Shown in pieces: positions 15,977 through 25,312 of a DNA stretch of 64,000 nt. A model generated the notes under the pieces. It was not told where the DNA came from. It searched no databases and saw nothing but the letters and a program-made list of their open reading frames with translations. How positions within the stretch are numbered: the stretch's first letter is position 1; each line of letters opens with the position of its first letter. Location: NCBI RefSeq assembly GCF_002929275.1, contig NZ_PJIK01000010.1:62001-126000 (forward strand), written 5' to 3'. Source of the stretch: Arthrobacter sp. ZGTC131. GTDB lineage: Bacteria > Actinomycetota > Actinomycetes > Actinomycetales > Micrococcaceae. A program made the translations under genes and the position numbers.

Positions 15977-16036
15977 CAGAGGGGCACTTTCGTGCCGCCT
16001 CCCCACTCGTTCGTCCCGGCCCCGAACGCAGCGAGG
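15977..16036 (+). promoter_or_regulatory. Structured 5' leader before the NlpC/P60 gene
   Basis: Two hairpins are visible. The first is a strong one at about 15977-16000 (arms GGCAC/GTGCC inside GAGG/CCTC). The second pairs the 16007-16013 region with 16030-16036 (CTCGTTCG against CGAACG and CGAG), covering the GCGAGG ribosome site. This could limit translation. Cell-wall hydrolase genes of actinobacteria often carry c-di-AMP riboswitches, but I do not see that family's conserved core here. Confidence 0.35.
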
Positions 16037-16043
16037 TTTGCGA

Positions 16044-17561
16044 ATGAGTCTGACCGGAACAGGCCGCAAGGCCGCCGTGCTGTGCACCGCCGTCGTACTT
16101 TTCGGCACCCTCGCGGTGCCCGCGCACGCCTCGGTGCTGCCCCCGGCTGCCGCGCCGGCGCTGATGGTTCCCGCGCTGATGGCTCCGGCGCTGATCGCTC
16201 CGGCAGCGCCCGAGATCCCCTCCCCCGGCGACATTGCCGCCGCCAAGTCCAGTGAAAGCGCGACGGCGGCACAGGTCACCGACATCGAACGCATCCTGGC
16301 GGATGCCGCCTCCGCACAGGAGCTGACCTTCGCGCGGACCCTCGAGGCAAACAACGCCTACAGCGACGCGCTCGTGGAGCTCCGGATCCGGACCGACGCC
16401 GCCGCCGTGGCGACCGCCCGCGCCGAGGCCGCGGACAAAGAGCAGGCAAAGAGCCGCAAGGAGATCGGCCAACTGGCAGGGGACCTGTACCGCAATGGCG
16501 GACTGAATCCCGCGCTGAGCAGCTTCGTCACCGGCAAGGGCGACGTCCTGGAGCAGGCGGCAACCCTGCAGGCCCTCTCGGCCGGCCGCAGCCGTGCGTT
16601 CACAACGGCCGAGACCACCGCTTCCGCGGCAGAATCACTCACCGCAGCCGCTGCCGATACCCGGCGGGCGGCCGACGACGCCGCCAAGAGCGCCGAATCA
16701 CTCAAGGCTGCGGCCGAGCAGGCCAACGCTGCCCAGCTGACGGCTGTGTCCGAGGCCAAGGCGCAGCGGACGGTCCTGGTGGGCCAGCTCGCTTCGCTGA
16801 GGCGCACCACAACCGCCCTTGAGTCGGCAAGGATTGACGGGCTGGACCGGCAGCGGCAGCAGGCACGGCTCGCTGCCATCACGGCCGCCGCGGATCGTGC
16901 TGCAACAGAGCAGGCGGCCGCTGCAGGCGGCGACCCCGCCTCCGCGCAGGCACCAACTCCTGCCCGTACGGCGGTCCCGGCACCTGCAGTCCCCGCACCG
17001 GCAGTTCCTCGTCCCGCCGCACCGGCAGCACCCCGGCCCGCCGCGCCGGCAGCCCCTCGGCCAGCCGCGCCGGCGCCCGCCCCGGCACCTGCGCCCTCGC
17101 CTGCACGGCCCGCCCCGGTCCAGCCGGCACCCGTGGTTCCGGCTCCGGCTCCGAAACCGGTCCAGCCCGCCCCCGCACCGTCACCGGGAGGCAGCAATCA
17201 GACCGCCATGTCCGTGGCACTGGGCAAGGTGGGAAAGCCCTATTTCTACCAGTATGGCGGCACCGGAGCCTACGGCTTTGACTGCTCGGGCCTGGTTCAG
17301 AACGCCTTCGCGGCAGCCGGAAAATACCTGCCGCGCACGGCCGCCGAGCAATTCGCCCAGGCGCCCGTGCACGTGCCGCTGTCCCAGGCGCAGCCAGGGG
17401 ACCTCCTGGTCTGGGGATCTGCTCCCGGTTTCTACCATGTGGCGATCTACCTGGGCGGCGGCAGGGTGGTGCAGGCCCTGAATCCGTCTGCAGGGATCAC
17501 CGTGACGGATTTGAGCATGATGGCCGGCATGCAGCTCCATCCGGTGGCGGCGCGCTACTAG
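16044..17561 (+). CDS. Secreted NlpC/P60 peptidoglycan endopeptidase (RipA-like)
   Basis: This is a 505-residue secreted cell-wall hydrolase that should cleave peptidoglycan stem peptides during septation. In order it has a signal peptide (cleavage near residue 30, after VPAHA), an Ala-rich helical coiled-coil region of about 240 residues with many Glu/Lys/Arg, a Pro/Ala-rich spacer of roughly 75 residues (PAPAxP repeats), and a C-terminal NlpC/P60 domain. Cys414 in FDCSGLV is the predicted nucleophile and His465 in YHVAIYLGGG its partner. The ATG at 16044 follows GCGAGG; an upstream in-frame ATG has no signal peptide. The architecture is that of RipA/SagA-type proteins. Confidence 0.92.
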   Translation: MSLTGTGRKAAVLCTAVVLFGTLAVPAHASVLPPAAAPALMVPALMAPALIAPAAPEIPSPGDIAAAKSSESATAAQVTDIERILADAASAQELTFARTLEANNAYSDALVELRIRTDAAAVATARAEAADKEQAKSRKEIGQLAGDLYRNGGLNPALSSFVTGKGDVLEQAATLQALSAGRSRAFTTAETTASAAESLTAAAADTRRAADDAAKSAESLKAAAEQANAAQLTAVSEAKAQRTVLVGQLASLRRTTTALESARIDGLDRQRQQARLAAITAAADRAATEQAAAAGGDPASAQAPTPARTAVPAPAVPAPAVPRPAAPAAPRPAAPAAPRPAAPAPAPAPAPSPARPAPVQPAPVVPAPAPKPVQPAPAPSPGGSNQTAMSVALGKVGKPYFYQYGGTGAYGFDCSGLVQNAFAAAGKYLPRTAAEQFAQAPVHVPLSQAQPGDLLVWGSAPGFYHVAIYLGGGRVVQALNPSAGITVTDLSMMAGMQLHPVAARY

Positions 17562-17580
17562 CCTGACTCGGCCCAGCACG

Positions 17581-18480
17581 CTAGGACAGCACGTCCTTGC
17601 TGACGAACCGGCCATAGGCCAGGGCACCGAACACGGCGATGTAGCCGGCCTGCAGCAGGGCGTTGCTGCTGAAGGATTCCCATCCGATGGGCTGGCGCAG
17701 CAGGTCCGCGAACCCGAACCAGTAATGGCTGAACAGCCACGGGTGCAGCCACTCCAGCTGGGGAAGCTGGTCCAGCACCTGCGACGCCACGGACAGGACG
17801 ATCGTGGCAGCCATGGCTCCCACCGGCACGTCCGTCAGGGTGGACAGGAAAAGCCCGATCGCCGAGAGCCCCAGCAGCGACACCGTCTGGTAGGCGGCGA
17901 TCAGCAACATCCTGCTCAGGGCTTCGCCCGGCTCCACCACATCGCCGGACAAAAGGGTTACAGGCCCGACGGGGAACAAGGCCGCCCCGATCCCGGCCCC
18001 GGCGAGCGCCACGGCCAGCGGGGCCGCAACACAGAACGCGACTGCCCCCACGTACTTCACGAGGAGCAGCCGCACGCGCCCGGCGGGAGCCGCGAGCAGG
18101 TAGCGGAGGGTTCCGTGGCCGGCCTCGCCCGCGATGGTGTCGCCGGCCACGACGCCGATGGTCAGCGGCAGGAACAGCGGCACCGCAACGATCAGGGCGG
18201 TCACACCGACGAACAACCCGTTCTGCGTGATGCGGTCCAGGAATGCGGGCCCCCGGCCCGGCGGGACCGCCGTGGATACGCGGACGACGACCGCGATCAT
18301 CACCGGGATGGCGGCGAGCGCCAGCAGCAGGGCCTGGGTCCTCCGGCGCCGGAACAGCTGCTTCAGCTCCGATCCGAGGAACCACCAGCTGGACGGGCGT
18401 TGCCGTGGTGCGGAACCCTCCCGGCCGGAGCTGGCCGCGGTGCCGGACCCGCGCGCGGATACCTCGTCACTGAGCGACAT
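17581..18480 (-). CDS. ABC-2-type transporter permease
   Basis: This 299-residue membrane subunit has six hydrophobic helices after a basic cytosolic N-terminus. It is the export partner of the ATPase just upstream, whose 3' end it overlaps by 14 bases. Features such as AGHGTLRYLLAAPAGRVRLLLVKY are typical of ABC-2 permeases. The cargo is unknown. Confidence 0.85.
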   Translation of the reverse strand: MSLSDEVSARGSGTAASSGREGSAPRQRPSSWWFLGSELKQLFRRRRTQALLLALAAIPVMIAVVVRVSTAVPPGRGPAFLDRITQNGLFVGVTALIVAVPLFLPLTIGVVAGDTIAGEAGHGTLRYLLAAPAGRVRLLLVKYVGAVAFCVAAPLAVALAGAGIGAALFPVGPVTLLSGDVVEPGEALSRMLLIAAYQTVSLLGLSAIGLFLSTLTDVPVGAMAATIVLSVASQVLDQLPQLEWLHPWLFSHYWFGFADLLRQPIGWESFSSNALLQAGYIAVFGALAYGRFVSKDVLS

Positions 18481-19534
18481 CGAAACCCTCCCCCGTCAGC
18501 GCCACGAAGCGGTCCTCAAGGCTGCCACGCTCGACGGCGAAGCCCCGGACCCGCACGCCGTCCGCCACAAGCGCGGCCACGATTGCTTCGGGCGCGGCTT
18601 CGAGCGCCACGGCCGCATCCCGTCCACCAGGACCACCAGGCCCGCCGGTCCCTGTATCCCCGCCGGGGTTCCGGGAACCGCTTGGTGACAGCGTCCCCGA
18701 ACTGACTGGAAGGGCGGACGTGATGACGGCGTCGGCGCCGTTCGGATGCCCGACGACCGGAGTCATGCCGAACCGGACCAATACGCCCGAGGCCGCGCCG
18801 GCGTCGGGCGTTATCAGGCGAAGCTGTGCGGTGCCCGCCTGGCGGAGCTCGGCCAGCGGCCCCTGCGCCACCAGGCGCCCCGCGCTCATAATGGCCGCAT
18901 GGGTGCAAATCTGCTCCACTTCAGCCAGCAGATGGCTGGAGACGAACACGGTGGCGCCGTCGGCAGCGAGTGACCGGACCAGGCTGCGCACCTCCCTGGT
19001 CCCCTGGGGATCCAGCCCGTTGGTGGGCTCGTCCAGGATGAGCAGCTCCCGGCGGGAGAGCAGGGCATTGGCGATTCCAAGGCGCTGCTTCATGCCCAGC
19101 GAATAGGCGCGCACTTTCTTGCGCGCGGCGTGTGACAGCCCCACGCGTTCGAGCGCTTCCGCCACCCGCGCCCGCCGCGTGCCCGGTACGGCATGACGGT
19201 TCGCGGCATCAAAGCGGTGCAGATTTGCGGCCCCGGAGAGGAACGGATAGAAAGCCGGCCCCTCCACGAGGGCGCCCACCTGCGGCAGGACCTCGTCCAG
19301 CTTGCCCGGCATGTCCTGACCGAGCAACCTCACCGACCCTGCCGTCGCTGCGGCCAGGCCAAGCATCATCCGGATGGTGGTGGTCTTGCCAGAGCCGTTG
19401 GGACCCAGGAAGCCAAAGACGGAACCTCGCGGCACCGCCAGGTCAATGCTGTTCACCGCAAGCTGGTGGCCGAAGCGCTTGCTCAGCCCCGTGGTTTCAA
19501 TGGCGAGTCCGGCGCCCCGGCCAGCGGAAGTCAC
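18467..19534 (-). CDS. ABC exporter ATPase
   Basis: This 355-residue ATPase of the CcmA/DrrA type has Walker A GPNGSGKTTT near residues 45-54, the signature YSLGMKQRLGIA and Walker B LLILDEPTNGLDP. A Gly/Ser-rich insert (around residues 280-300, PGGDTGTGGPGGPGG) splits the C-terminal region, which is unusual. It overlaps the LolA-like gene by 4 bases, making a three-gene operon. Confidence 0.9.
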   Translation of the reverse strand: MTSAGRGAGLAIETTGLSKRFGHQLAVNSIDLAVPRGSVFGFLGPNGSGKTTTIRMMLGLAAATAGSVRLLGQDMPGKLDEVLPQVGALVEGPAFYPFLSGAANLHRFDAANRHAVPGTRRARVAEALERVGLSHAARKKVRAYSLGMKQRLGIANALLSRRELLILDEPTNGLDPQGTREVRSLVRSLAADGATVFVSSHLLAEVEQICTHAAIMSAGRLVAQGPLAELRQAGTAQLRLITPDAGAASGVLVRFGMTPVVGHPNGADAVITSALPVSSGTLSPSGSRNPGGDTGTGGPGGPGGRDAAVALEAAPEAIVAALVADGVRVRGFAVERGSLEDRFVALTGEGFDVAQ

Positions 19535-20694
19535 CTCGCGGCAGCGGCTGCCTGCAGCCGCTCCAGGGGCACCGAGCCAACGAACATCCGGCCGTCGTCC
19601 GTCAACAGGACGTTCAGCAGCGACGTGGAGATCGCCCGGCCGCCGGGTACGGCAACTGTTGCCTGGCGGAGGAGCGGATCATTCAGCAGCGTGTCGATCG
19701 ACGGCGACCCTGCCGCCGGGGAGCCTGCGCGGGCCGGGAAGCCAACCACCGTCTCCCAGCCGGTGCCGGTCACCGACGGGGCCCTGCCGGCCGCAGCCGG
19801 CGCCTTCCGGCCCTGTTCCAGCTTGCCCTGTTCATCCTTCCCGGAGCCGGCGGCGCCCTTGCCGTAGCCCAGGTCCCGTTTGGCGTAACCGGACGACGGC
19901 AGCGCCAGTTCCTTCACCGTTGCGCCAGGCGGAGGCGTGAAGTTGAAGACGGAAGCATCCGGTGCCTCAAGCTTGAGGCTCGAGAATGCCGTCCGGAAGG
20001 CTGGCTCCTGCTGTCCGCGTGCCCGCACCTCCACACTCAGCGGCAACCCGTTCTCGCCGTCGACGGCGACAGCCACCGATTCCACCAGGGTTCCCTGCGA
20101 GCGCGGGGTGAGGACCAGGTTGTACGCTGCCCGGCCGGCCACCTCTACGTCATCGCGAACGGCCACGTCCGTGGATGCATCAACCTTCTCAAGCATCCGG
20201 GCGGCCACTTCCTCGGGCGTTGCCACACTGCCCGGCGTCTTGGACCCGCGGTCCTCCTTGCCGGAAGCATTGCTTGGAAGCGTCATGTGCGTGGCGGAGT
20301 TGTCCTTGGAGTTGTACAACCAAACCTCGTTGCCCTGCCGCACCGCGTCCCGCTCTGCCATCCGGTCCATGATCTGGACTCGCACCTTGGCGGGCCCGTC
20401 GACATAGACCCGGGCGTTATGCGGTCCGGTCAGCAGTTCCGCAATCGAATTCGCGGCGGGGCCGCTGGTCGGCCCTACCTGGGGAACGTCGGGCAGGCCA
20501 AGCTCGGACGTCTGCTCCACCGTTCCGGAGAGGGACTTGGTGGAGTGCTGCGCGATCATTGCCAGCACCTGCGCGGGCGTCTTGTCGGGCAGCGGATCCC
20601 GGGCGCTCGCAGGGACGGACCCTGCCAGGACTCCGGCAGCGATTACAGCAGGGACGGCCACGGCGGGCATCCACCGCAGCCAGGTGGGGGTCAT
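19531..20694 (-). CDS. Secreted LolA-like lipoprotein-carrier-fold protein
   Basis: This exported protein has 387 residues. It has an N-terminal signal (VAVPAVIAAGVLAGSVPASA) and a LolA/LppX/RseB-like core with MTLPSN, ATPEEVAARMLEKV and YNLVLTPRSQGTLVESV segments. In actinobacteria such proteins sit with ABC exporters and are thought to bind lipids or sense envelope state; the exact role is unknown. It is the first gene of an operon with the ATPase and permease. GGAG lies about 9 bases before the ATG. Confidence 0.75.
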   Translation of the reverse strand: MTPTWLRWMPAVAVPAVIAAGVLAGSVPASARDPLPDKTPAQVLAMIAQHSTKSLSGTVEQTSELGLPDVPQVGPTSGPAANSIAELLTGPHNARVYVDGPAKVRVQIMDRMAERDAVRQGNEVWLYNSKDNSATHMTLPSNASGKEDRGSKTPGSVATPEEVAARMLEKVDASTDVAVRDDVEVAGRAAYNLVLTPRSQGTLVESVAVAVDGENGLPLSVEVRARGQQEPAFRTAFSSLKLEAPDASVFNFTPPPGATVKELALPSSGYAKRDLGYGKGAAGSGKDEQGKLEQGRKAPAAAGRAPSVTGTGWETVVGFPARAGSPAAGSPSIDTLLNDPLLRQATVAVPGGRAISTSLLNVLLTDDGRMFVGSVPLERLQAAAAAR

Positions 20695-20847
20695 CTCAAC
20701 TCCGCTCCGTGGTTGCAGCTCATATCCTCAGGGTACGCCTCGGCTCAGCGCGTGACAGCCCCCAATTCGTGCTGCCGCTTTCGCGGGACCGCGCACTAGG
20801 CCAGACTGGGTAGGACGCCGTCATCCAGCTTTCAGGAGCCTGAGCAA

Positions 20848-21507
20848 ATGAGCAGCATTGGTGCCATGTCCACTCCAGCCGATGAGCTGACCGGCATTGT
20901 CGGCTTCGCCGCCCAGTCCATCGATTCCCTCGGGGAATGGGGCGTCGGGCTGTTCACCCTCGCGGAAACGGTGTTCCCGCCGATCCCGAGCGAGGTCATT
21001 CTTCCCCTTGCGGGGTTCCTCACCCGGCAGGGATCCCTGAGCCTGCCCCTCGTCTTCGTGACCAGCACGCTCGGGGCCTATGTGGGCGCCCTGGCGCTGT
21101 ACTTCCTCGGGGCCAAGGCGGGTCTGGAACGGTCCATCCGGTGGCTGTCCAAGCTGCCGCTCATGGAGCGGGAGGACTTCGAAACCGCGGAAGGCTGGTT
21201 CCGGAGGCACGGCAAGTCAGCGATCTTTTTCGGCCGGCTCCTTCCCGGCGTCCGCAGCCTGATCTCCCTGCCGGCGGGGGCCGAGAGGATGCATCTGGGC
21301 ACGTTCAGCATCTTCACCATCGCCGGAAGCGGCATCTGGAACGGGGCCTTGATCGGGCTGGGCGTCCTGCTCGGCCGGCAGTACTCGATGGTGGAGCAGT
21401 ACTCCCGCTTCCTCAACTACGCGGTCTATTCGGCGCTGGCGCTCTTCGTCGTGTGGCTCGTGGTCCGGTACCTCCGGCGAAGGAAGACTGCGGACCACCC
21501 GGAGTAG
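20848..21507 (+). CDS. DedA-family membrane protein
   Basis: This 219-residue DedA/SNARE-associated protein belongs to the group of lipid scramblases and undecaprenyl-phosphate flippases. Motifs are ETVFPPIPSEVILPLAGFL (region 42-60), GAYVGALALYFLGAKAG and the re-entrant loop FFGRLLPGVRSLISLPAG. About five membrane segments are present. AGGAG lies 10 bases before ATG 20848; a second ATG six codons on is also possible. Confidence 0.9.
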   Translation: MSSIGAMSTPADELTGIVGFAAQSIDSLGEWGVGLFTLAETVFPPIPSEVILPLAGFLTRQGSLSLPLVFVTSTLGAYVGALALYFLGAKAGLERSIRWLSKLPLMEREDFETAEGWFRRHGKSAIFFGRLLPGVRSLISLPAGAERMHLGTFSIFTIAGSGIWNGALIGLGVLLGRQYSMVEQYSRFLNYAVYSALALFVVWLVVRYLRRRKTADHPE

Positions 21508-21517
21508 GTGAGGCTTT

Positions 21518-24271
21518 TCAGGCCCGGGCAACCCTGGTGCCGGCTGGCACGACGGTGCCCGCCCCGCCGTCGACCGTTACTTCCTGGCCCGTCCGCAGGA
21601 CGGACGTGGCATCGGCCACGCCCACGACGGCGGGAATCCCGTACTCCCGGGCCACCACCGCCCCGTGTGAGTTGGGGCCGCCCATTTCCATCACCAGCCC
21701 GCCGGCGGTGAGGAACAGCGGGGTCCAGCCCGGATCGGTGGACGGAGCCACGAGGATCTCACCCGGTTCCAGGTGCGCACCCACCGGGTCCAGGATCACC
21801 CGGGCCGGGGCCGTCACCGTTCCCGCCGACGCGGGGCTCCCCGCCAGTGCGCCCTCGGCGGCTGCACCGCGGGCAGTAGCCAGGGTTTCCGGCTCGGTTC
21901 CGTCGGACAGCAGCATCCGCGGGATGTGGCGCCGCTCCAGCTCCAGGTAGTAGGCGCCTTGCCGCCGAGCCACGGTCTCCTGCATATCCGCGCCGTCGAG
22001 CGCTGCTCCTGTTTCGGCAAAATCCAGGAAAAAGACGTCGTCGGCGCGGGCGATCCGCCCCTCTGCCGCCAAGACGCTGCCCACCTCGGCCAGCTGCCGG
22101 CGGACCTCCGCGAGGGCGACGACGATCTGGAACTTTGGAAGTTCGCGCAGCCCGGCGAAAAGCCGGGCCCGCCGGAGCGCTGCCCGGACGATGATGCCGC
22201 GGAGACGGCCACGGGAGCGGGCCTCCGCCACCAGCCGGGCCATCTGCGCCTCCGCTTCGGCTTCCGCCCGGCGGAACTGCCGGTCGGGGGCAAGGGCGGG
22301 GTCATCCAGGCGCAGGTAGTTGGCCAGGACACCCAGGATATGGGTGGGATCGTCCCGCCAACGCGGCATACCGACGTCGATTTCCGCGACGGCCCGGTGC
22401 CCGAACCGCTCCAGGAAAGCGGCCAGGCCGGACTGCGCCACGGCGGGCAGTCCGCCGGCACTGAACCGCTGAGCCAGCAGCGCAGGCGGCTGCCCGGTCA
22501 GCAGCCGGGAGGATTCGTCGTCTGCACGGATGGCGGTGCCAAGCCGCCACAGCTCGAGGTCCATCTCCGTGGTGACGTTGTTGGGCAGTCCGCGCAGAAT
22601 GGGCTGGAGCTCGGCCCACGCATCGCGCCCGGCCCGTTCCTGTCCTTGCCCCTGGCCCCGTCGCTGACCGCCCCTGAGCAGCTTTCCGGCGAGCGCCAGC
22701 ATCGCAAAGCCAAGCGCCGGAAGCGGGATGATGGCGGGGACATTGGGAAATAGTCGGGCGAGTACCTGCTCGGCGTGGTCCAGCCGCTGCCGGGGCGAAG
22801 CGCCGCCGGGCAGTTCGAGGGATTTGTTGAAGTCCTTGGTGAACCGGTCCACGCGGCGCAGCGCGGCCTCCGGCCGGAACATGGCACGGAAGAGGGATTC
22901 CGGAACCCGGGCGCGCGCGGCCACAGGACCCACGTGTTTGATCAGGCCCCAGGGCGTGCGGCGCGTTATCGAGAACCGCGGATCGGCGAACACCTGGCGC
23001 AGCACCACTGCGGAGCGCGCCTCCATGACGTCGAATACCTTGGGGACAATCCGGCGGCCCACCGTGCTCCGCGCCACGGTGGTCACGTCGAAGAAGATGC
23101 GCTGGCCTGCTTCGGCGTAGGGACGGGGGCCGCTGCGCGGATCGGGCACCTCGAACCCGGCCGTCGTTGCTATGGACGCAGCGATGCGCCGGAAGGCGGC
23201 GAGGCCCATGGGGGTGATGGGCCGGGTCAGCCCCTGGGCGAGGCTGAAGCACAGGTAGATGCGGGTGTCGTACTCGGACACCTCGCCCCGCAGAACCTTG
23301 TCCGCCAGCGGGTAGAGCGTGGTGATGGGCCGGGACTGGGTGAGCCAGGCCTTGCCGGCGGTGTCGATCGCCCACTCAGTATCCTGCGGCGACCCGTAGT
23401 GGTCCTCGGCCTTCGCTCCCAGCGCGGCGAGCTCGCGGACCTGCCTGTCGGTCAGGCAGGGACTGTCCCCCGCGTCCGGCTGGTCGATGCTTTCCGTGCC
23501 TCCCCCGGAAAGCGGGCGGATGACCAGGCGTTTGTCTCCGATCCGGCGCTCCAGGATCCTCCCGGACGCGGTGTCCACCACGAAGTGGTCAGGGTTCACG
23601 GCTCCGGACACCACTGCTTCGCCCAGGCCCGGGCTGGCATCGATCACAGATTCCCGGCGCCGGCCGGTCACCGGGTTGGCAGTGAACATCACGCCCGCTG
23701 CCGCGGCGTCCACCATGCGCTGGACTACGACGGCGAGAGTCACCGAGGACGGGTCAATGTTGCGGCTCGCGCGGTAGGCGACGGCGCGGTCCGTCCACAG
23801 CGAAGCCCAGCAGTTCCGGACCGCCGCCAGGAGCGCATCCGCACCTACAACGTTCAGATAGGTGTCCTGCTGGCCGGCAAAACTGGCGAAAGGGAGATCC
23901 TCGGCCGTGGCCGACGACCTGACCGCGACCGGGACGCCCGGCCCCTGCCCCGAGTCCAGCGCCTGATAGGCGGACAGCACGTCGTTCGCGATGCCCGGTG
24001 GCAGTTCGGCCGCGGTGATCAGGCTTCGGGCACGCGCGGCCAGTTCGGCGAGGGCGTCCAGATGGCCCGCCGGAGTGGCCTGCAGATCACGGTGCACGTC
24101 GCCAAGCCCCAAGGGCCCCACGGCTTCGGCATAGGCGCCGGTGGTGAGGCAGAAACCGTCGGGCACCGGCAATCCGGCTGAGAGAAGCTCGCCAAGGTTC
24201 GCGGCCTTCCCGCCCACCTGGGGCACCATGTGTGCGTTGAGGTCGCCGAGGCCGAGCACCCGCCCGCTCAT
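21518..24271 (-). CDS. PEP synthase / rifampin-phosphotransferase-like enzyme
   Basis: This 917-residue phosphotransferase has an ATP-grasp domain at 1-320 (GKAANLGELLSAGLPVPDGF; VRSSATAEDLPFASFAGQQDTYLNV), a long central domain of about 430 residues, and a C-terminal swivelling His domain where His869 in GGPNSHGAVVARE is the phosphocarrier. This order and length match rifampin phosphotransferase and other PEP-synthase relatives lacking the TIM-barrel PEP domain. The central domain decides the acceptor and I cannot assign it. The start lies 3 bases after the universal stress protein stop, so the two form an operon. Confidence 0.8.
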   Translation of the reverse strand: MSGRVLGLGDLNAHMVPQVGGKAANLGELLSAGLPVPDGFCLTTGAYAEAVGPLGLGDVHRDLQATPAGHLDALAELAARARSLITAAELPPGIANDVLSAYQALDSGQGPGVPVAVRSSATAEDLPFASFAGQQDTYLNVVGADALLAAVRNCWASLWTDRAVAYRASRNIDPSSVTLAVVVQRMVDAAAAGVMFTANPVTGRRRESVIDASPGLGEAVVSGAVNPDHFVVDTASGRILERRIGDKRLVIRPLSGGGTESIDQPDAGDSPCLTDRQVRELAALGAKAEDHYGSPQDTEWAIDTAGKAWLTQSRPITTLYPLADKVLRGEVSEYDTRIYLCFSLAQGLTRPITPMGLAAFRRIAASIATTAGFEVPDPRSGPRPYAEAGQRIFFDVTTVARSTVGRRIVPKVFDVMEARSAVVLRQVFADPRFSITRRTPWGLIKHVGPVAARARVPESLFRAMFRPEAALRRVDRFTKDFNKSLELPGGASPRQRLDHAEQVLARLFPNVPAIIPLPALGFAMLALAGKLLRGGQRRGQGQGQERAGRDAWAELQPILRGLPNNVTTEMDLELWRLGTAIRADDESSRLLTGQPPALLAQRFSAGGLPAVAQSGLAAFLERFGHRAVAEIDVGMPRWRDDPTHILGVLANYLRLDDPALAPDRQFRRAEAEAEAQMARLVAEARSRGRLRGIIVRAALRRARLFAGLRELPKFQIVVALAEVRRQLAEVGSVLAAEGRIARADDVFFLDFAETGAALDGADMQETVARRQGAYYLELERRHIPRMLLSDGTEPETLATARGAAAEGALAGSPASAGTVTAPARVILDPVGAHLEPGEILVAPSTDPGWTPLFLTAGGLVMEMGGPNSHGAVVAREYGIPAVVGVADATSVLRTGQEVTVDGGAGTVVPAGTRVARA

Positions 24272-24274
24272 GGC

Positions 24275-25312
24275 CTATGAGGCGCCGAGCATGGGCCCGA
24301 AGCTGGCACGGTCGGCGAGCCGCGGGTCCTCCCTGTCCGGCACCACCATCACAGGACTCTTGGCGTGGTGCAGGACGCCGTCTGAGGTGGAGCCGAGGAG
24401 CATGCCGGTGAAACCGCCCCGCCCGCGCGTGCCGACAACAATCAGCTCCACGTGGCGGCTGGCCTCGACCAGCACGTCCACGGGCGAACCGTCCACGAGC
24501 CGGGTCTCGATGGTCAGCCGGGGGAAGTGGCTCTGCAGCCACGCGACGCCTGCCTTCAGCTGGACCTGGATATCCGCAAACAGGGCCTCCCGGTCCATTG
24601 GCGCCGGAACCCATGCCAGGGATCCGCTGTACTGGGGCACGGCGCAGATCACCCGAAGCGGTGCTGCCAGCCGCTCGGCCTGGGCAGCGGCCTCGAGCAC
24701 GGCGACACGCGCCTGTTCGGAGCCGTCCACGCCCACCACCACCACGTTCTCCACGGGACCGGACCCCGCCTTGGCCTGCTCCGCCCGGACATGTTTGTCC
24801 TGCGTGGTTTCACCCAGCCGGTTCGCGCAAATCAGGGGAACCGTAACGGTGGGGCACTTGGCATGGGCAGGCAGGGCGCTGCTCACGGAACCGAGAAGCC
24901 GCCCGACGAAACCGCCCCGGCCGCGGGTCCCGACCACCAACAGTTCCGCGGATTCCGAGATGTCCAGCAGCACGCCGGACGCGTCCCCGTTTTCAACCGA
25001 CGCGCTGACGTCGATGTTGTAGCCGGCCACTTTGTCCACTGCGTGCTGCAGGATGGCCTCGGCGCCCTCACGGATCACCGAATCGTCCACGGTGGCATAC
25101 CCGCCGTCGAGACCAGACGCCGCGAAGATGGGCACCGAGTAGGCCGTGACGATATGGAGGGGATGACGGCGGCGCTCGGCTTCGCGGGCTGCCCACACCA
25201 AGGCACACTGCCCGTGGTCTGAACCGTCGACGCCGACTACGATCCCTTCGGGCCTGGCGGACCTTCCGTCGCCATTCCGTGCCGGGTCCGGATGCAACTC
25301 ATGTGCGTCCAT
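24275..25312 (-). CDS. Tandem-domain universal stress protein
   Basis: This 345-residue cytosolic protein has two UspA domains. Each keeps a GVDGSDHGQ/GVDGSEQAR opening and a GTRGRGGFxGxLLGS ATP-binding motif, and both look intact. The ATG at 25312 follows GAGGAGG; the frame is open further upstream without a good site. Proteins of this type respond to hypoxia or starvation in actinobacteria. Linkage to the PEP-synthase-like enzyme suggests a shared energy-stress role. Confidence 0.9.
   Translation of the reverse strand: MDAHELHPDPARNGDGRSARPEGIVVGVDGSDHGQCALVWAAREAERRRHPLHIVTAYSVPIFAASGLDGGYATVDDSVIREGAEAILQHAVDKVAGYNIDVSASVENGDASGVLLDISESAELLVVGTRGRGGFVGRLLGSVSSALPAHAKCPTVTVPLICANRLGETTQDKHVRAEQAKAGSGPVENVVVVGVDGSEQARVAVLEAAAQAERLAAPLRVICAVPQYSGSLAWVPAPMDREALFADIQVQLKAGVAWLQSHFPRLTIETRLVDGSPVDVLVEASRHVELIVVGTRGRGGFTGMLLGSTSDGVLHHAKSPVMVVPDREDPRLADRASFGPMLGAS

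Noticed and set aside
15826-16043. c-di-AMP (ydaO/yuaA-type) riboswitch before the NlpC/P60 gene
   Set aside because: The conserved CGCCGAAUCC start and CUAACC-CG end that mark this class are not seen. Only generic hairpins are present.
22775-24181. 468-codon frame opposite the PEP-synthase-like gene
   Set aside because: Composition is Arg/Gly/His-rich without motifs; the opposite strand carries an intact enzyme.
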